A stretch of 64,000 nt of DNA from Bacillus sp. ISL-45 (GTDB lineage Bacteria; Bacillota; Bacilli; Bacillales; Cytobacillaceae). The stretch lies in the NCBI RefSeq assembly GCF_018613195.1, contig NZ_JAGGQQ010000003.1:124001-188000 (forward strand), written 5' to 3'. Both the position numbers and the translations under genes were made by a program. The notes under the pieces are model-generated. The model had not been told where the DNA came from, searched no databases, and worked only from the letters and a program-made list of their open reading frames with translations. Shown in pieces: positions 7,353 to 14,782 of this stretch (positions are counted from its first letter, which is position 1; each line of letters begins with the position of its first letter).

Positions 7353-7680
7353 CCCTTTATAATCGGTACAATTCCCTGAATTTGGATGACGGCATAATTA
7401 TTGTTGATGTTCGGGCAATTCCAGTTATTTTTCAGGAGATTTCCCCGCTTAATTAGGAGATTACACCCGATGATCGGGCAATTCCCTGGTTTCATTAGGA
7501 GGATAATTTTTCCAGTTACCATTTCCCTTTATAATTGATGGGTTTCTCCCTTCTATAAACTATAATTTTGGGATGAAGGCATGATTATTGCTGTTGTTCG
7601 GGGAAGTTCCTATTGATTTTAGCGACATTTCCGCGTTGGTCAGGTGATTACACAGGATAATCCCGCAACTTGCATTACAA
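7353..7680. repeat. Degenerate intergenic tandem array
   Basis: Related segments recur: CCCTTTATAAT at 7353 and 7525; TTTGGATGACGGCAT at 7381 against TTTGGGATGAAGGCAT at 7567; GATGTTCGGGCAATTCC near 7405 against GATGATCGGGCAATTCC near 7469; GGAGATTACACCCGATGATC against GGTGATTACACAGGATAATC. The main period is ~172-186 bp with a ~64-bp subrepeat. No ORF with a plausible start crosses it. It fills most of the 500-bp gap between yitU and the next gene. Confidence 0.65.
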
Positions 7681-7768
7681 CCGTTTGTTTTCATGCCAAA
7701 AGAGCATACTATAAGCGAAGCAGCGTACCAGCCTGTTTCAAATTCGCTCGTAGATGGAGGGGAAAACG

Positions 7769-7921
7769 ATGGGTAAAAGCAATAAATCCAAGCGTTTTAT
7801 ACAGCAAGGGGTAGATACTGTCTCCAAGCATGATGAAAGAATCCCTTACCACACCACGTATGCCGAGGCTGAAGCTCAAAAGATGGCAAATGTCAGAGAG
7901 TCCTCTTTAGGAGGAATTTAA
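7769..7921 (+). CDS. Small hydrophilic protein of unknown function (50 aa)
   Basis: A 50-aa ORF starting MGKSNKSKRFIQQGVDTVSK and ending SSLGGI, preceded by GATGGAGGGGAAAACG, a strong SD. Its stop codon abuts the ATG of the DUF3813 gene, and its final codons provide that gene's SD (TAGGAGGAATT), so the two are translationally coupled. It is very polar and Lys/Gln/Ala-rich with no membrane segment; I do not recognise a named family. Small proteins of this type in Bacillus are often sporulation-associated, but that is only a suggestion. Confidence 0.75.
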   Translation: MGKSNKSKRFIQQGVDTVSKHDERIPYHTTYAEAEAQKMANVRESSLGGI

Positions 7922-8113
7922 ATGGGAAACAGGCTTTTTCAGGAAGCAAGGAAGGCTGTCCATTTAGCTAAGACTGCAGAGCCTGCGGAACAGTCTGCAG
8001 CCATCAACACTGCTAAAAATGCTCTGTCATCAGCCTATGCCAATACGACAATGGCTGAAAAGGAGCAGCTTCGGTCATTTCAGGACGAGCTGAATTCAAT
8101 TGAAAGTAAGTAA
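7922..8113 (+). CDS. DUF3813 family small protein
   Basis: A 63-aa helical, Ala-rich protein (MGNRLFQEARKAVHLAKTAE...). The sequence and position between yitU and the ipi-like gene match the Bacillus DUF3813 family (YizC-like). No catalytic motif or membrane segment. Follows the 50-aa gene with no gap and is followed by a strong terminator. Function unknown. Confidence 0.8.
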   Translation: MGNRLFQEARKAVHLAKTAEPAEQSAAINTAKNALSSAYANTTMAEKEQLRSFQDELNSIESK

Positions 8114-8150
8114 AGCAAAAGCTGGCGGGGATTCCGCCAGCTTTTGCTTT
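8112..8150. terminator. Bidirectional terminator
   Basis: AAAGCAAAAGCTGGCGG pairs with CCGCCAGCTTTTGCTTT, a 17-bp perfect stem, between the convergent DUF3813 gene and the BsuPI gene. Confidence 0.9.
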
Positions 8151-8939
8151 TTAGTTATTTGGATTAAATCTTTCGAGCAGCACTGGATAAGTATGAATGA
8201 TTTCCCCATCCTTGCTGCGTTCATACAGATTGAGAATGACTGATCCATTTTGCGGAAGCTTGCTTTCAGGTATGGAAACCTCTAGTGTGAAAGGCTTCCA
8301 ATGCGGGTATTTTGCATCAGGGACCACTTCTGTTTCGGCAATCAGCTGGTTATGACCATCTTCAACTGTATAATAAAACTTCCCATTGATTGGCCTGGCG
8401 TCTCCCATTATTTTATAATTCCCCTTGCCGCCCTCTGAAACAACGCCTTTAAAAACGGGATTCTCCGCAGGAATATACATTGTTTTCGTATCTGTAAGCA
8501 GCTTTTTGTCACCAACTGGTTTTCCATTGACGCTGGTTGCTTTTAACTGTGCAGTGACAGTGTATTCTCCTTCTGGGACTCTTTTACCTGAACTCGTATA
8601 ATCCCATTTTTCCACCCACTTCATTTTTTCCTGCGGTTTCAAGTTCAGGGTTTCAAATGCCTGTGCAAAGGACTTTCCTTCCGAATACTGATATACCTTT
8701 TTCTTATTGGCATCCAGAACGGTAATTTCGTATTTTTGAGAGGTTGGGTATTCAAACGATAACTCTGTACTGCCCTGGTTTTGCAGGACAATCTCAAATT
8801 CGGCTTTTTCTGGACCAGCTATGGGGTCAATGTAAAAACTGTATTCGAGATTTACTGGTGACTGTTTTTCTTCCCCAATCGCCAGGGCAGGTGCGACCGC
8901 TATCAAAAGTAAGATAATCATCAAACCGACCTTCCTCAT
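8151..8939 (-). CDS. Exported BsuPI-domain (intracellular proteinase inhibitor-like) protein
   Basis: A 262-aa protein. Residues 1-21 (MRKVGLMIILLLIAVAPALA) are a signal peptide. Residues ~28-140 resemble the BsuPI domain (LEYSFYIDPIAGPEKAEFEIVLQNQGSTELSFEYPTSQKYEI; KWVEKWDYTSSGKRVPEGEYTV). Residues ~165-255 add a second beta-rich region. It occupies the position of B. subtilis ipi beside yitT, but Ipi is a ~119-aa intracellular inhibitor of the major intracellular protease, whereas this copy is twice as long and predicted to be secreted. A GGAGG SD precedes ATG 8939. Inhibitory activity is inferred only. Confidence 0.82.
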   Translation of the reverse strand: MRKVGLMIILLLIAVAPALAIGEEKQSPVNLEYSFYIDPIAGPEKAEFEIVLQNQGSTELSFEYPTSQKYEITVLDANKKKVYQYSEGKSFAQAFETLNLKPQEKMKWVEKWDYTSSGKRVPEGEYTVTAQLKATSVNGKPVGDKKLLTDTKTMYIPAENPVFKGVVSEGGKGNYKIMGDARPINGKFYYTVEDGHNQLIAETEVVPDAKYPHWKPFTLEVSIPESKLPQNGSVILNLYERSKDGEIIHTYPVLLERFNPNN

Positions 8940-8962
8940 TAACAGTACCTCCGTTTCTGTGG

Positions 8963-9805
8963 TTACTCCCTTCGGAAAAAACCGAAGATCCCTGCAGTCT
9001 CAACAATATTGGTAAATGCATGTGGATCTACTTCCTTAATAATGTGTTCCAGGTCATACAATTCATACCTTGTGACGACAATAATGAGCATTTCCTTCTG
9101 TTCTCCTGAAAAAGCTCCCTTTGCTGGCAGCAGCGTGATACCACGTACAAGTTTGTCATGTATGGCCTTCTTTAATTCATCTGATTTCTTAGTGACTATC
9201 ATCGCCGTCAATTTCTCATGCCGTGTATGGATGGCATCAATTAACCTTGTGGAAACATACAGAGCGACAAGAGTATAAAGAGCGTTCTCCCAGCCAAATA
9301 CAAAGCCAGCTGTCATAATAATGATGCCATTCAATGTAAAGAAATATGTACCAACCGGCCGATCATTCATCCGGGACAGTACCATCGCAATGATATCCAT
9401 GCCGCCAGTAGAAGCACCCCACTTCAAGGTAAGCCCTACACCAAGTGCCGCAATGACTCCCCCAAAAACAGCATTCAGCAGAATATCACTCGATACTTCT
9501 TTTACCGGAATGATTTCAAGAAAGAATGATGAAAGCAGCACGGAGATAAAACTATAAAGTGTAAATGATTTCCCCACCTTCATCCAGCCAAGGATTGTTA
9601 CCGGAATATTCAATAACAATAGAAGAATTCCGGTAGAAATATTAAATGGCGCGAATGCACCAAGTATGCTCGAAACGAGCTGGGCAATCCCGGTAAAGCC
9701 GCTTGCATAAACATTTGCCGGGATTAAAAAGAAATTCAGTGACAAAGCATTCAAGAATGCCCCGATCACCACGATGATGATTTTTTTTGTTTCCAACCAG
9801 ACCAT
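8963..9805 (-). CDS. yitT: YitT family integral membrane protein (DUF161 + DUF2179)
   Basis: A 280-aa membrane protein of unknown transport role. The N-terminal ~190 residues hold five to six hydrophobic segments with the family's NIPVTILGW, LKWGASTGGMDII and GWENALYTL stretches (DUF161). Residues ~200-278 are the cytosolic DUF2179 domain (YELYDLEHIIKEVDPHAFTNI). SD AAGGGGG before ATG 9805. Just upstream of and on the same strand as the BsuPI gene (23-bp gap), so the two are probably one operon. Divergent from degV, as in B. subtilis. Confidence 0.9.
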   Translation of the reverse strand: MVWLETKKIIIVVIGAFLNALSLNFFLIPANVYASGFTGIAQLVSSILGAFAPFNISTGILLLLLNIPVTILGWMKVGKSFTLYSFISVLLSSFFLEIIPVKEVSSDILLNAVFGGVIAALGVGLTLKWGASTGGMDIIAMVLSRMNDRPVGTYFFTLNGIIIMTAGFVFGWENALYTLVALYVSTRLIDAIHTRHEKLTAMIVTKKSDELKKAIHDKLVRGITLLPAKGAFSGEQKEMLIIVVTRYELYDLEHIIKEVDPHAFTNIVETAGIFGFFRRE

Positions 9806-9934
9806 GTAAATCCCCCTTATTCTTTTCTATTCTTCCTGTACCCCTATTTTGCCGAAAATCACTATATTTAATTGTCTTTTTCCCATATTCCCTATAAACT
9901 ATTAACATAAAAAGGTTGAAAGCAGGTGAAAGTG

Positions 9935-10795
9935 ATGTCAGTAAAAATCATGGCTGACAGTGCATGTGATTTGCCATTGAGTTTTTATGAAGAAAATGAT
10001 GCAATACTATTCCCGTTGAAGGTCCATATTAATGACACTGAATATGAGGACCTGCGAACAATCCAGCCAAAGCAAGTGTACGATCAAATCCGCGCTGGCA
10101 ACCTTCCAAAAACCTCTCAGGCATCTCCTGCTGGTTTTAAAGAAGTTTTTACGGAATTGGCCGAGAACAAACAGGATGGAATATACATAGCTTTCTCTTC
10201 ACAATTGTCAGGAACATATCAGACAGCCGTCATGATTGCCGAGCAGGTAAAGGAAGAGTATCCAGACTTCAACTTGTCGATCATCGATACAAAATGTGCC
10301 TCACTTGGACAAGGGCTGGTTGTCATGGAAGCAGCACGGATGGCAAAGGAGAATTTTTCAAAGGATGAAATCGTTGAAGCCATCCATTTCCTAAGCGAGC
10401 ATATGGAGCATCTATTTACTGTTGATGACCTTGACCATCTTGCTAAAGGCGGACGCGTATCTAAAGCTTCAGCTTTCGTCGGAGGCCTGTTGAATATCAA
10501 GCCACTGCTTAATGTGGAGGATGGGAAATTGGTTCCAATTGAAAAAATCCGCGGAAAGAAAAAGCTTCTTCGCAGGATCATTGAAGTAATGAAGGAACGC
10601 GGAGCGGCTTTTGAAAACCAAGTCGTCGGCATCAGCCATGCGGATGATTTAGAAACAGCTACCGAGATGAAGAATATGATTCATGAAGAGCTAAATGCAA
10701 AGGATGTTTTCATCACGTCGATTGGTGCAGCGGTCGGTTCCCATACAGGGCCAGGTACGATTGCTATTTTCTTCTTAAATAAACTGTCTTCATAA
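9935..10795 (+). CDS. yitS: DegV-family fatty-acid-binding protein (YitS-like)
   Basis: A 286-aa DegV/FakB protein. It carries the fatty-acid head-group binding signatures: ADSACDLP at the N-terminus, TSQASP near residue 60, SSQLSGTYQ near 90, and the C-terminal SIGAAVGSHTGPGT. FakB proteins present exogenous fatty acids to the FakA kinase for phospholipid synthesis. ATG 9935 is preferred over the GTG nine bases earlier (SD AGGTG). Divergent from yitT. A hairpin with T-run just after the stop doubles as leader of the next gene. Confidence 0.9.
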   Translation: MSVKIMADSACDLPLSFYEENDAILFPLKVHINDTEYEDLRTIQPKQVYDQIRAGNLPKTSQASPAGFKEVFTELAENKQDGIYIAFSSQLSGTYQTAVMIAEQVKEEYPDFNLSIIDTKCASLGQGLVVMEAARMAKENFSKDEIVEAIHFLSEHMEHLFTVDDLDHLAKGGRVSKASAFVGGLLNIKPLLNVEDGKLVPIEKIRGKKKLLRRIIEVMKERGAAFENQVVGISHADDLETATEMKNMIHEELNAKDVFITSIGAAVGSHTGPGTIAIFFLNKLSS

Positions 10796-10803
10796 TTTAC
10801 ATA

Positions 10804-10857
10804 CTCCTTTCGGGTTTTAGGGAAAATAAAATGCACCTAACCTGAAAGGAGTTTTTT
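10804..10857 (+). terminator. degV terminator whose 3' arm is the SD of the DUF3941 gene
   Basis: CTCCTTTCGGGTT (10804-10816) pairs with AACCTGAAAGGAG (10839-10851) over 13 bp with one G-T, followed by TTTTTT. The 3' arm contains GAAAGGAG, the SD for ATG 10860. Confidence 0.75.
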
Positions 10858-10859
10858 AT

Positions 10860-10991
10860 ATGCCACATACATCTGATAATGATAAAAAAGCAAAGGACAA
10901 CAATGCCCTTCGCCACGAAAAAAATATGATGCGTGAAAAGAACCGGAAAGCAGGCAAGAATCAATACTCCAAGAAAACAGATCATCTTTAA
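10860..10991 (+). CDS. DUF3941 family small protein (43 aa)
   Basis: A 43-aa very basic/polar protein (MPHTSDNDKKAKDNNALRHE then KNMMREKNRKAGKNQYSK) that matches my memory of the DUF3941 family of Bacillaceae. SD GAAAGGAG with eight bases spacing. The SD is buried in the hairpin that also terminates degV, so translation of any read-through mRNA should be limited unless the hairpin opens. Function unknown; a sporulation role is possible but not shown. Confidence 0.75.
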   Translation: MPHTSDNDKKAKDNNALRHEKNMMREKNRKAGKNQYSKKTDHL

Positions 10992-11032
10992 TAAAAACTT
11001 GAACTAACTATTTAATTGAATTCCATAATGAA

Positions 11033-11060
11033 AAAAATAGAGCCGACCGGCTCTATTTTT
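11033..11060. terminator. Bidirectional terminator over the cvfB stop codon
   Basis: AAAAATAGAGCCG and CGGCTCTATTTTT form a near-perfect inverted repeat. The TAG stop of the minus-strand gene lies in one arm. Confidence 0.85.
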
Positions 11061-11916
11061 CTTTTTTATATGTCCAATTGTCTTCCTGATAGATCTTTCC
11101 TTCCTTCATAAGCCTTCCCATCGCCCTCTTGAAGGAGCCTTTGCTCATCCCGAAGCGTTCCTGGATGTCCTCGGCCATGCTCTTGTCATGGTACGGCATT
11201 GCGCCATTACGCAGCTCCAGATATTCCATGATTTTCTCAGCGTCTTCATCCAAGGCTTCCTGCTTGCGCGGCAAAAGCGAGATATTGACAGATCCATCCG
11301 GTTTTACATCGATGACCCTTCCCTCTACTTTCTGGCCAATACGCGGCTCAGTGCGGCGCTGTGATTCATGGATGAAGCCTTTGAAGCCTTCAGCAGTGAT
11401 CATCCAGCTGCCCACCCTTGCCGTGCGGTATATATAGCCATGGACATTCTTATTAAAGTCGCTTCTAGTAGCCTTTTCAGAAATTTCCTGAATGACAGGA
11501 TCGGTCGCCATACGTGCGTAAATCATATTGTTGCGATTAACTCGAAGCGTGATATAAAGCAAGTCTCCTTTTTCCGGCCAGACTGATTTTACTACTGGCA
11601 AATCTTCCTCACCGAGCAAGACATCCTTGCTTATGCCAATATCCAGGAATATGCCAACCCCTTCTTTGACATCAACGACCGGTACCCAATTATATTGACC
11701 TACCTGAACTTTTGGTATCGTTGTGGTCGCAGCCAGTCTGCCTCTTGATTCCACAAATAAAAAGACCTCTACTTTGTCTCCTTCTTCAAATGACCTGTCA
11801 GTATCATTTGAATGAAGCAGCACGTCCTCTTCCCCGTCCGTTAAAAAGTAACCAAAATCAACTATTCTCGCTACGGTCAGCTCCAAAGTCTGACCTGTAT
11901 ATTCGTTCAAGGACAT
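11053..11916 (-). CDS. yitL: S1-domain RNA-binding protein CvfB (YitL)
   Basis: A 287-aa protein of the CvfB family, known in staphylococci as an RNA-binding virulence regulator. Three consecutive S1-like OB folds are seen (residues ~5-65 GYFLTDGEEDVLLHSND; ~72-130 GVGIFLDIGISKDVLL; ~150-215 SWMITAEGFKGFIHESQ), followed by a winged-helix C-terminus (MAEDIQERFGMSKGSFKRAMGRLMKEGKIYQ). SD GGAGGGA precedes ATG 11916. Divergent from yitK as in B. subtilis. Confidence 0.92.
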   Translation of the reverse strand: MSLNEYTGQTLELTVARIVDFGYFLTDGEEDVLLHSNDTDRSFEEGDKVEVFLFVESRGRLAATTTIPKVQVGQYNWVPVVDVKEGVGIFLDIGISKDVLLGEEDLPVVKSVWPEKGDLLYITLRVNRNNMIYARMATDPVIQEISEKATRSDFNKNVHGYIYRTARVGSWMITAEGFKGFIHESQRRTEPRIGQKVEGRVIDVKPDGSVNISLLPRKQEALDEDAEKIMEYLELRNGAMPYHDKSMAEDIQERFGMSKGSFKRAMGRLMKEGKIYQEDNWTYKKEK

Positions 11917-12015
11917 ATAATCCCTCCTGCCTTGTTATTAACATTTTACCCAAAGAACCAGAGCTCTAAATTACGTAAAGTTGTTTGAACTGCTATATTT
12001 TACTATAATGTAAGC

Positions 12016-12054
12016 AAAAGCGAAAGCGCCTGGACAGCCATTGTCCCCCGGCGC
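12016..12054 (+). repeat. Short hairpin related to the dispersed repeat
   Basis: AAAAGCGAAAGCGCC resembles the 5' end of the dispersed repeat. It closes a separate hairpin: GCGCC/GGCGC and GGACA/TGTCC. It lies in the yitL-yitK divergent gap, about 30 bp before the yitK start. Confidence 0.5.
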
Positions 12055-12083
12055 AGCAAATTTTCCTTATTCCGGAGGTAGTC

Positions 12084-12575
12084 ATGTCTAAAGAGAGCTC
12101 ATTTGATATTGTATCCAAGGTTGAATTGTCAGAAGTCACGAATGCAATCAGTATAGCAATGAAAGAAATCCAGAACCGCTACGATTTTAAGGGCAGTAAA
12201 AGTGATATATCACTTGATAAAGAAGAACTTGTCCTCATTTCCGATGATGAATATAAGCTTGACCAGCTGAAGGATGTACTATTCAGCAAGATGATCAAAC
12301 GCGGCATTCCTATTAAAAATCTGGACTACGGGAAAGTCGAGCGTGCATCAGGAGGAACTGTCCGACAAAGAGCCAAACTGGTCCAGGGAATCGATAAAGA
12401 GAACGCGAAGAAGATCAATACAATCATCAAGAACAGCGGCTTGAAGATAAAGAGCCAGGTACAGGATGACCAGGTACGCGTCACAGGCAAAAATCGTGAT
12501 GATCTTCAAAAAATCATCGCTGCTGTCAAAGAAGCAGATCTTACTGTAGATGTTCAATTCGTGAATTATCGTTAA
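12084..12575 (+). CDS. yitK: YajQ-family nucleotide-binding protein (YitK)
   Basis: A 163-aa cytosolic protein of the YajQ family, which binds nucleotides; some members are c-di-GMP effectors. The sequence shows the two-domain pattern [28 protein letters not shown], then [21 protein letters not shown] and [13 protein letters not shown]. Full length. SD CCGGAGGTAGTC. Not linked here to cyclic-di-GMP genes, though a phosphodiesterase lies at 38 kb. Confidence 0.93.
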   Translation: MSKESSFDIVSKVELSEVTNAISIAMKEIQNRYDFKGSKSDISLDKEELVLISDDEYKLDQLKDVLFSKMIKRGIPIKNLDYGKVERASGGTVRQRAKLVQGIDKENAKKINTIIKNSGLKIKSQVQDDQVRVTGKNRDDLQKIIAAVKEADLTVDVQFVNYR

Positions 12576-12605
12576 AAAAGTGCTAAAACTTAATATTGTT
12601 GGATA

Positions 12606-12637
12606 AAAAGCGGACTATGGCAGCATTGTCCGCTTTT
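12606..12637 (+). terminator. Terminator of yitK
   Basis: AAAAGCGGAC pairs with GTCCGCTTTT. Confidence 0.8.
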
Positions 12638-12787
12638 ATTTATCTAAAAGTCATGAATGGTTCACAAACCGCCCATGGTATTATCCTATTTACACGATAA
12701 AATGAATGTATTGGTCTTAGATGTGACATTAGTCGGTCAGGGATACTTAATTTGATAAAACATTCACAAATCCTTCACAAAGTACTA

Positions 12788-12831
12788 TTGGATTTCCCCT
12801 ATTTTCACGTTAATATACCAGTAGGGGTATA
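12788..12831 (+). promoter_or_regulatory. cdr promoter with CsoR/CstR-like operator over the -10
   Basis: TTGGAT (12788-12793), a 17-bp spacer and TAATAT (12811-12816) form a sigma-A promoter. The operator TATACC-AGTAGG-GGTATA (12814-12831) overlaps the -10 and is a near-palindrome ATACC-N6-GGTAT like operators of the CsoR family: copper-sensing CsoR or persulfide-sensing CstR. The downstream gene encodes a persulfide-type enzyme, so CstR-like control is the better guess. Confidence 0.65.
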
Positions 12832-12868
12832 AAACACATATTTTTTCAACCGAAAGGATGACAATACA

Positions 12869-14521
12869 ATGGGTAAAAAAATCGTAATCATTGGCGGCGT
12901 AGCAGGTGGAGCAACTACAGCGACTAAACTAAGAAGACTTGATGAACAAGCTGAAATAGTTCTTTTTGAAAGAGGAGAGTTCATTTCTTTCGCAAACTGC
13001 GGCCTGCCTTATCATATCAGCGGCGTTATTGAAGACCGCAAAAAATTGCTCTTGCAAACTGTTGAAGGCATGAATGCACGTTATAACCTGGATATCCGCA
13101 ATTTCTCTGAAGTGACTTCAATCAATCGTGAAGAGAAAACTGTATCTATCAAACATGTTCAAACTGGTGAAGAATACACAGAAAGCTATGACGTACTGGT
13201 TTTATCACCAGGAGCGAAACCAATCGTTCCTCCTATTGAAGGCTTGAAGAGCGCAAATGTATTTACGCTTAGAAATATCCCGGATATGGATAAAATCAAG
13301 GCGTATCTTGAAGATAACAATCCGAATAATGCAGTCGTAATCGGCGGAGGCTTCATCGGTCTTGAAATGGCTGAAAACCTGGTACACGCTGGAGTCAATG
13401 TCACTCTAGTCGAGAAATTGCCACAGGTTATGGGTCCGGTTGATCCAGAAATGGCAGCAATCGTTGAAGATGAGTTGAGAAAGAATGGTGTTGAGCTGAT
13501 TCTCGGTGACGGTATAACTGATGTTCAAGAGAATGGCACAAAAGTTGTTCTTGAAAGCGGCAAGGTCCTTGATTCCGAGTTGATCATTCTGTCAATTGGT
13601 GTCCGTCCAGAAAACAAGCTTGCAGCTGACTCTGGCCTTGAGCTTGGAGAACGCGGCGGTATCAAGGTAAATGAATACCTGCAGACATCTGATGAGTCAA
13701 TCTATGCAATGGGAGATTCGATCGAGGTTACTGACTATATCAATGGACAGCCAACAATGATTCCACTGGCATGGCCGGCAAACCGCCAGGCACACATTGT
13801 CGGCCATCATATCAATGGGCGTAAAATCGCATATCCAGGTACACTGGGCACTTCAATCGTTAAAGTATTTGAATTGACTGCTGCAACGACTGGCAACAGC
13901 GAAAAGCTATTGCGCAGACTGGGCATTCCATATGAGGTAGTCCATATCCATCCACTATCTCACGCTGGTTACTACCCTGGCGCAGAGCAAATCTCTCTTA
14001 AAGTTATTTTCGACAGAGAGACTGGCAAGATCTTTGGTGCACAGGCAGTCGGTAAAGATGGCGTTGATAAGCGTATTGATGTTATCGCAACGGCTATCAA
14101 GGGCGGATTGAACGTCTATGACCTTCAGGAGCTTGAGCTTGCATACGCACCACCATTCTCTTCTGCAAAAGATCCAGTGAATATGGCTGGTTACGTAGCT
14201 TCCAATATTGTCGATGGTACAATCGAAACGGTCCAGCACTATGAAGTTGACGAATTGCTCCAGGACGGTGCGTTCATGATTGACGTGCGTACTGAAAAAG
14301 AGCATGCAGATGGCAAAATTGAAGGCTCAAAAAATATTCCGCTTGATGATTTGCGCAATCGTCTTGATGAGCTTCCAAAGGATGAAACCATCCTGATCAC
14401 TTGCCAGGTTGGATTGAGAGGTTACCTAGCTTCCCGTATCCTTCAGCAAAACGGCTTCAAGGTCAAGAACCTGACAGGCGGTTATAAGACTTATTCAATC
14501 TTTAAAAATAAACTTCAGTAA
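12869..14521 (+). CDS. cdr: CoA-disulfide reductase with C-terminal rhodanese domain (CoADR-Rhd)
   Basis: A 550-aa flavoprotein that reduces CoA disulfide or CoA persulfide with NAD(P)H. IIGGVAGGATTATKLRR at the N-terminus is the FAD dinucleotide fold. FANCGLPYH carries the single active Cys (C44) of the CoADR/Nox group. AVVIGGGFIGLEMAENL (~155) is the NAD(P)H fold and IYAMGDSIE a second FAD motif. Residues ~460-545 form a rhodanese domain with active-site C512 (TCQVGLRGY). The fused form is known from B. anthracis. It likely handles persulfides and CoA disulfide during sulfur or oxidative stress. Its promoter carries a CsoR/CstR-like operator; no such regulator gene is in the window. Confidence 0.93.
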   Translation: MGKKIVIIGGVAGGATTATKLRRLDEQAEIVLFERGEFISFANCGLPYHISGVIEDRKKLLLQTVEGMNARYNLDIRNFSEVTSINREEKTVSIKHVQTGEEYTESYDVLVLSPGAKPIVPPIEGLKSANVFTLRNIPDMDKIKAYLEDNNPNNAVVIGGGFIGLEMAENLVHAGVNVTLVEKLPQVMGPVDPEMAAIVEDELRKNGVELILGDGITDVQENGTKVVLESGKVLDSELIILSIGVRPENKLAADSGLELGERGGIKVNEYLQTSDESIYAMGDSIEVTDYINGQPTMIPLAWPANRQAHIVGHHINGRKIAYPGTLGTSIVKVFELTAATTGNSEKLLRRLGIPYEVVHIHPLSHAGYYPGAEQISLKVIFDRETGKIFGAQAVGKDGVDKRIDVIATAIKGGLNVYDLQELELAYAPPFSSAKDPVNMAGYVASNIVDGTIETVQHYEVDELLQDGAFMIDVRTEKEHADGKIEGSKNIPLDDLRNRLDELPKDETILITCQVGLRGYLASRILQQNGFKVKNLTGGYKTYSIFKNKLQ

Positions 14522-14531
14522 AGAAATTAAG

Positions 14532-14559
14532 CGGCTCCCTATTAAGGGGGCCGTTTTTT
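14532..14559 (+). terminator. Terminator of cdr
   Basis: CGGCTCCC and GGGGGCCG pair around TATTAA, followed by TTTTTT. Confidence 0.8.
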
Positions 14560-14620
14560 GACACATATAAACTGGGGATTCCTCTCTTTACTTTCCGTTA
14601 ATGCAATTTATAACACTCTG

Positions 14621-14705
14621 AAATCTGTCCACCTATTCTTGGGCCATTATCGCCCTCATCACGGACAGAAATCTGGGCATTACCCCCTCATTTTGTCCGT
14701 CATGA
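14621..14705. repeat. Imperfect two-unit intergenic repeat with hairpin
   Basis: AAATCTGTCC starts at 14621 and AAATCTGGGC at 14669 (48 bp apart). Both units share TGGGC-ATTA-CCC(T)CAT and a GTCCGT/ACGGAC element. TCTGTCC (14624) can pair with GGACAGA (14663). Noncoding as far as I can tell. Confidence 0.4.
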
Positions 14706-14782
14706 AGTAATTTCCATGTTTTTAATCTGGATTTTAAAGGAATTTAATAAATGGTGATTATACTAAAGGAGTGATTTGATTT

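Noticed and set aside
7337-7522. 61-aa minus-strand frame in the yitU downstream array
   Set aside because: Open by chance in AT-rich repeat DNA; no SD and the duplicated copy of the segment does not keep the frame open.
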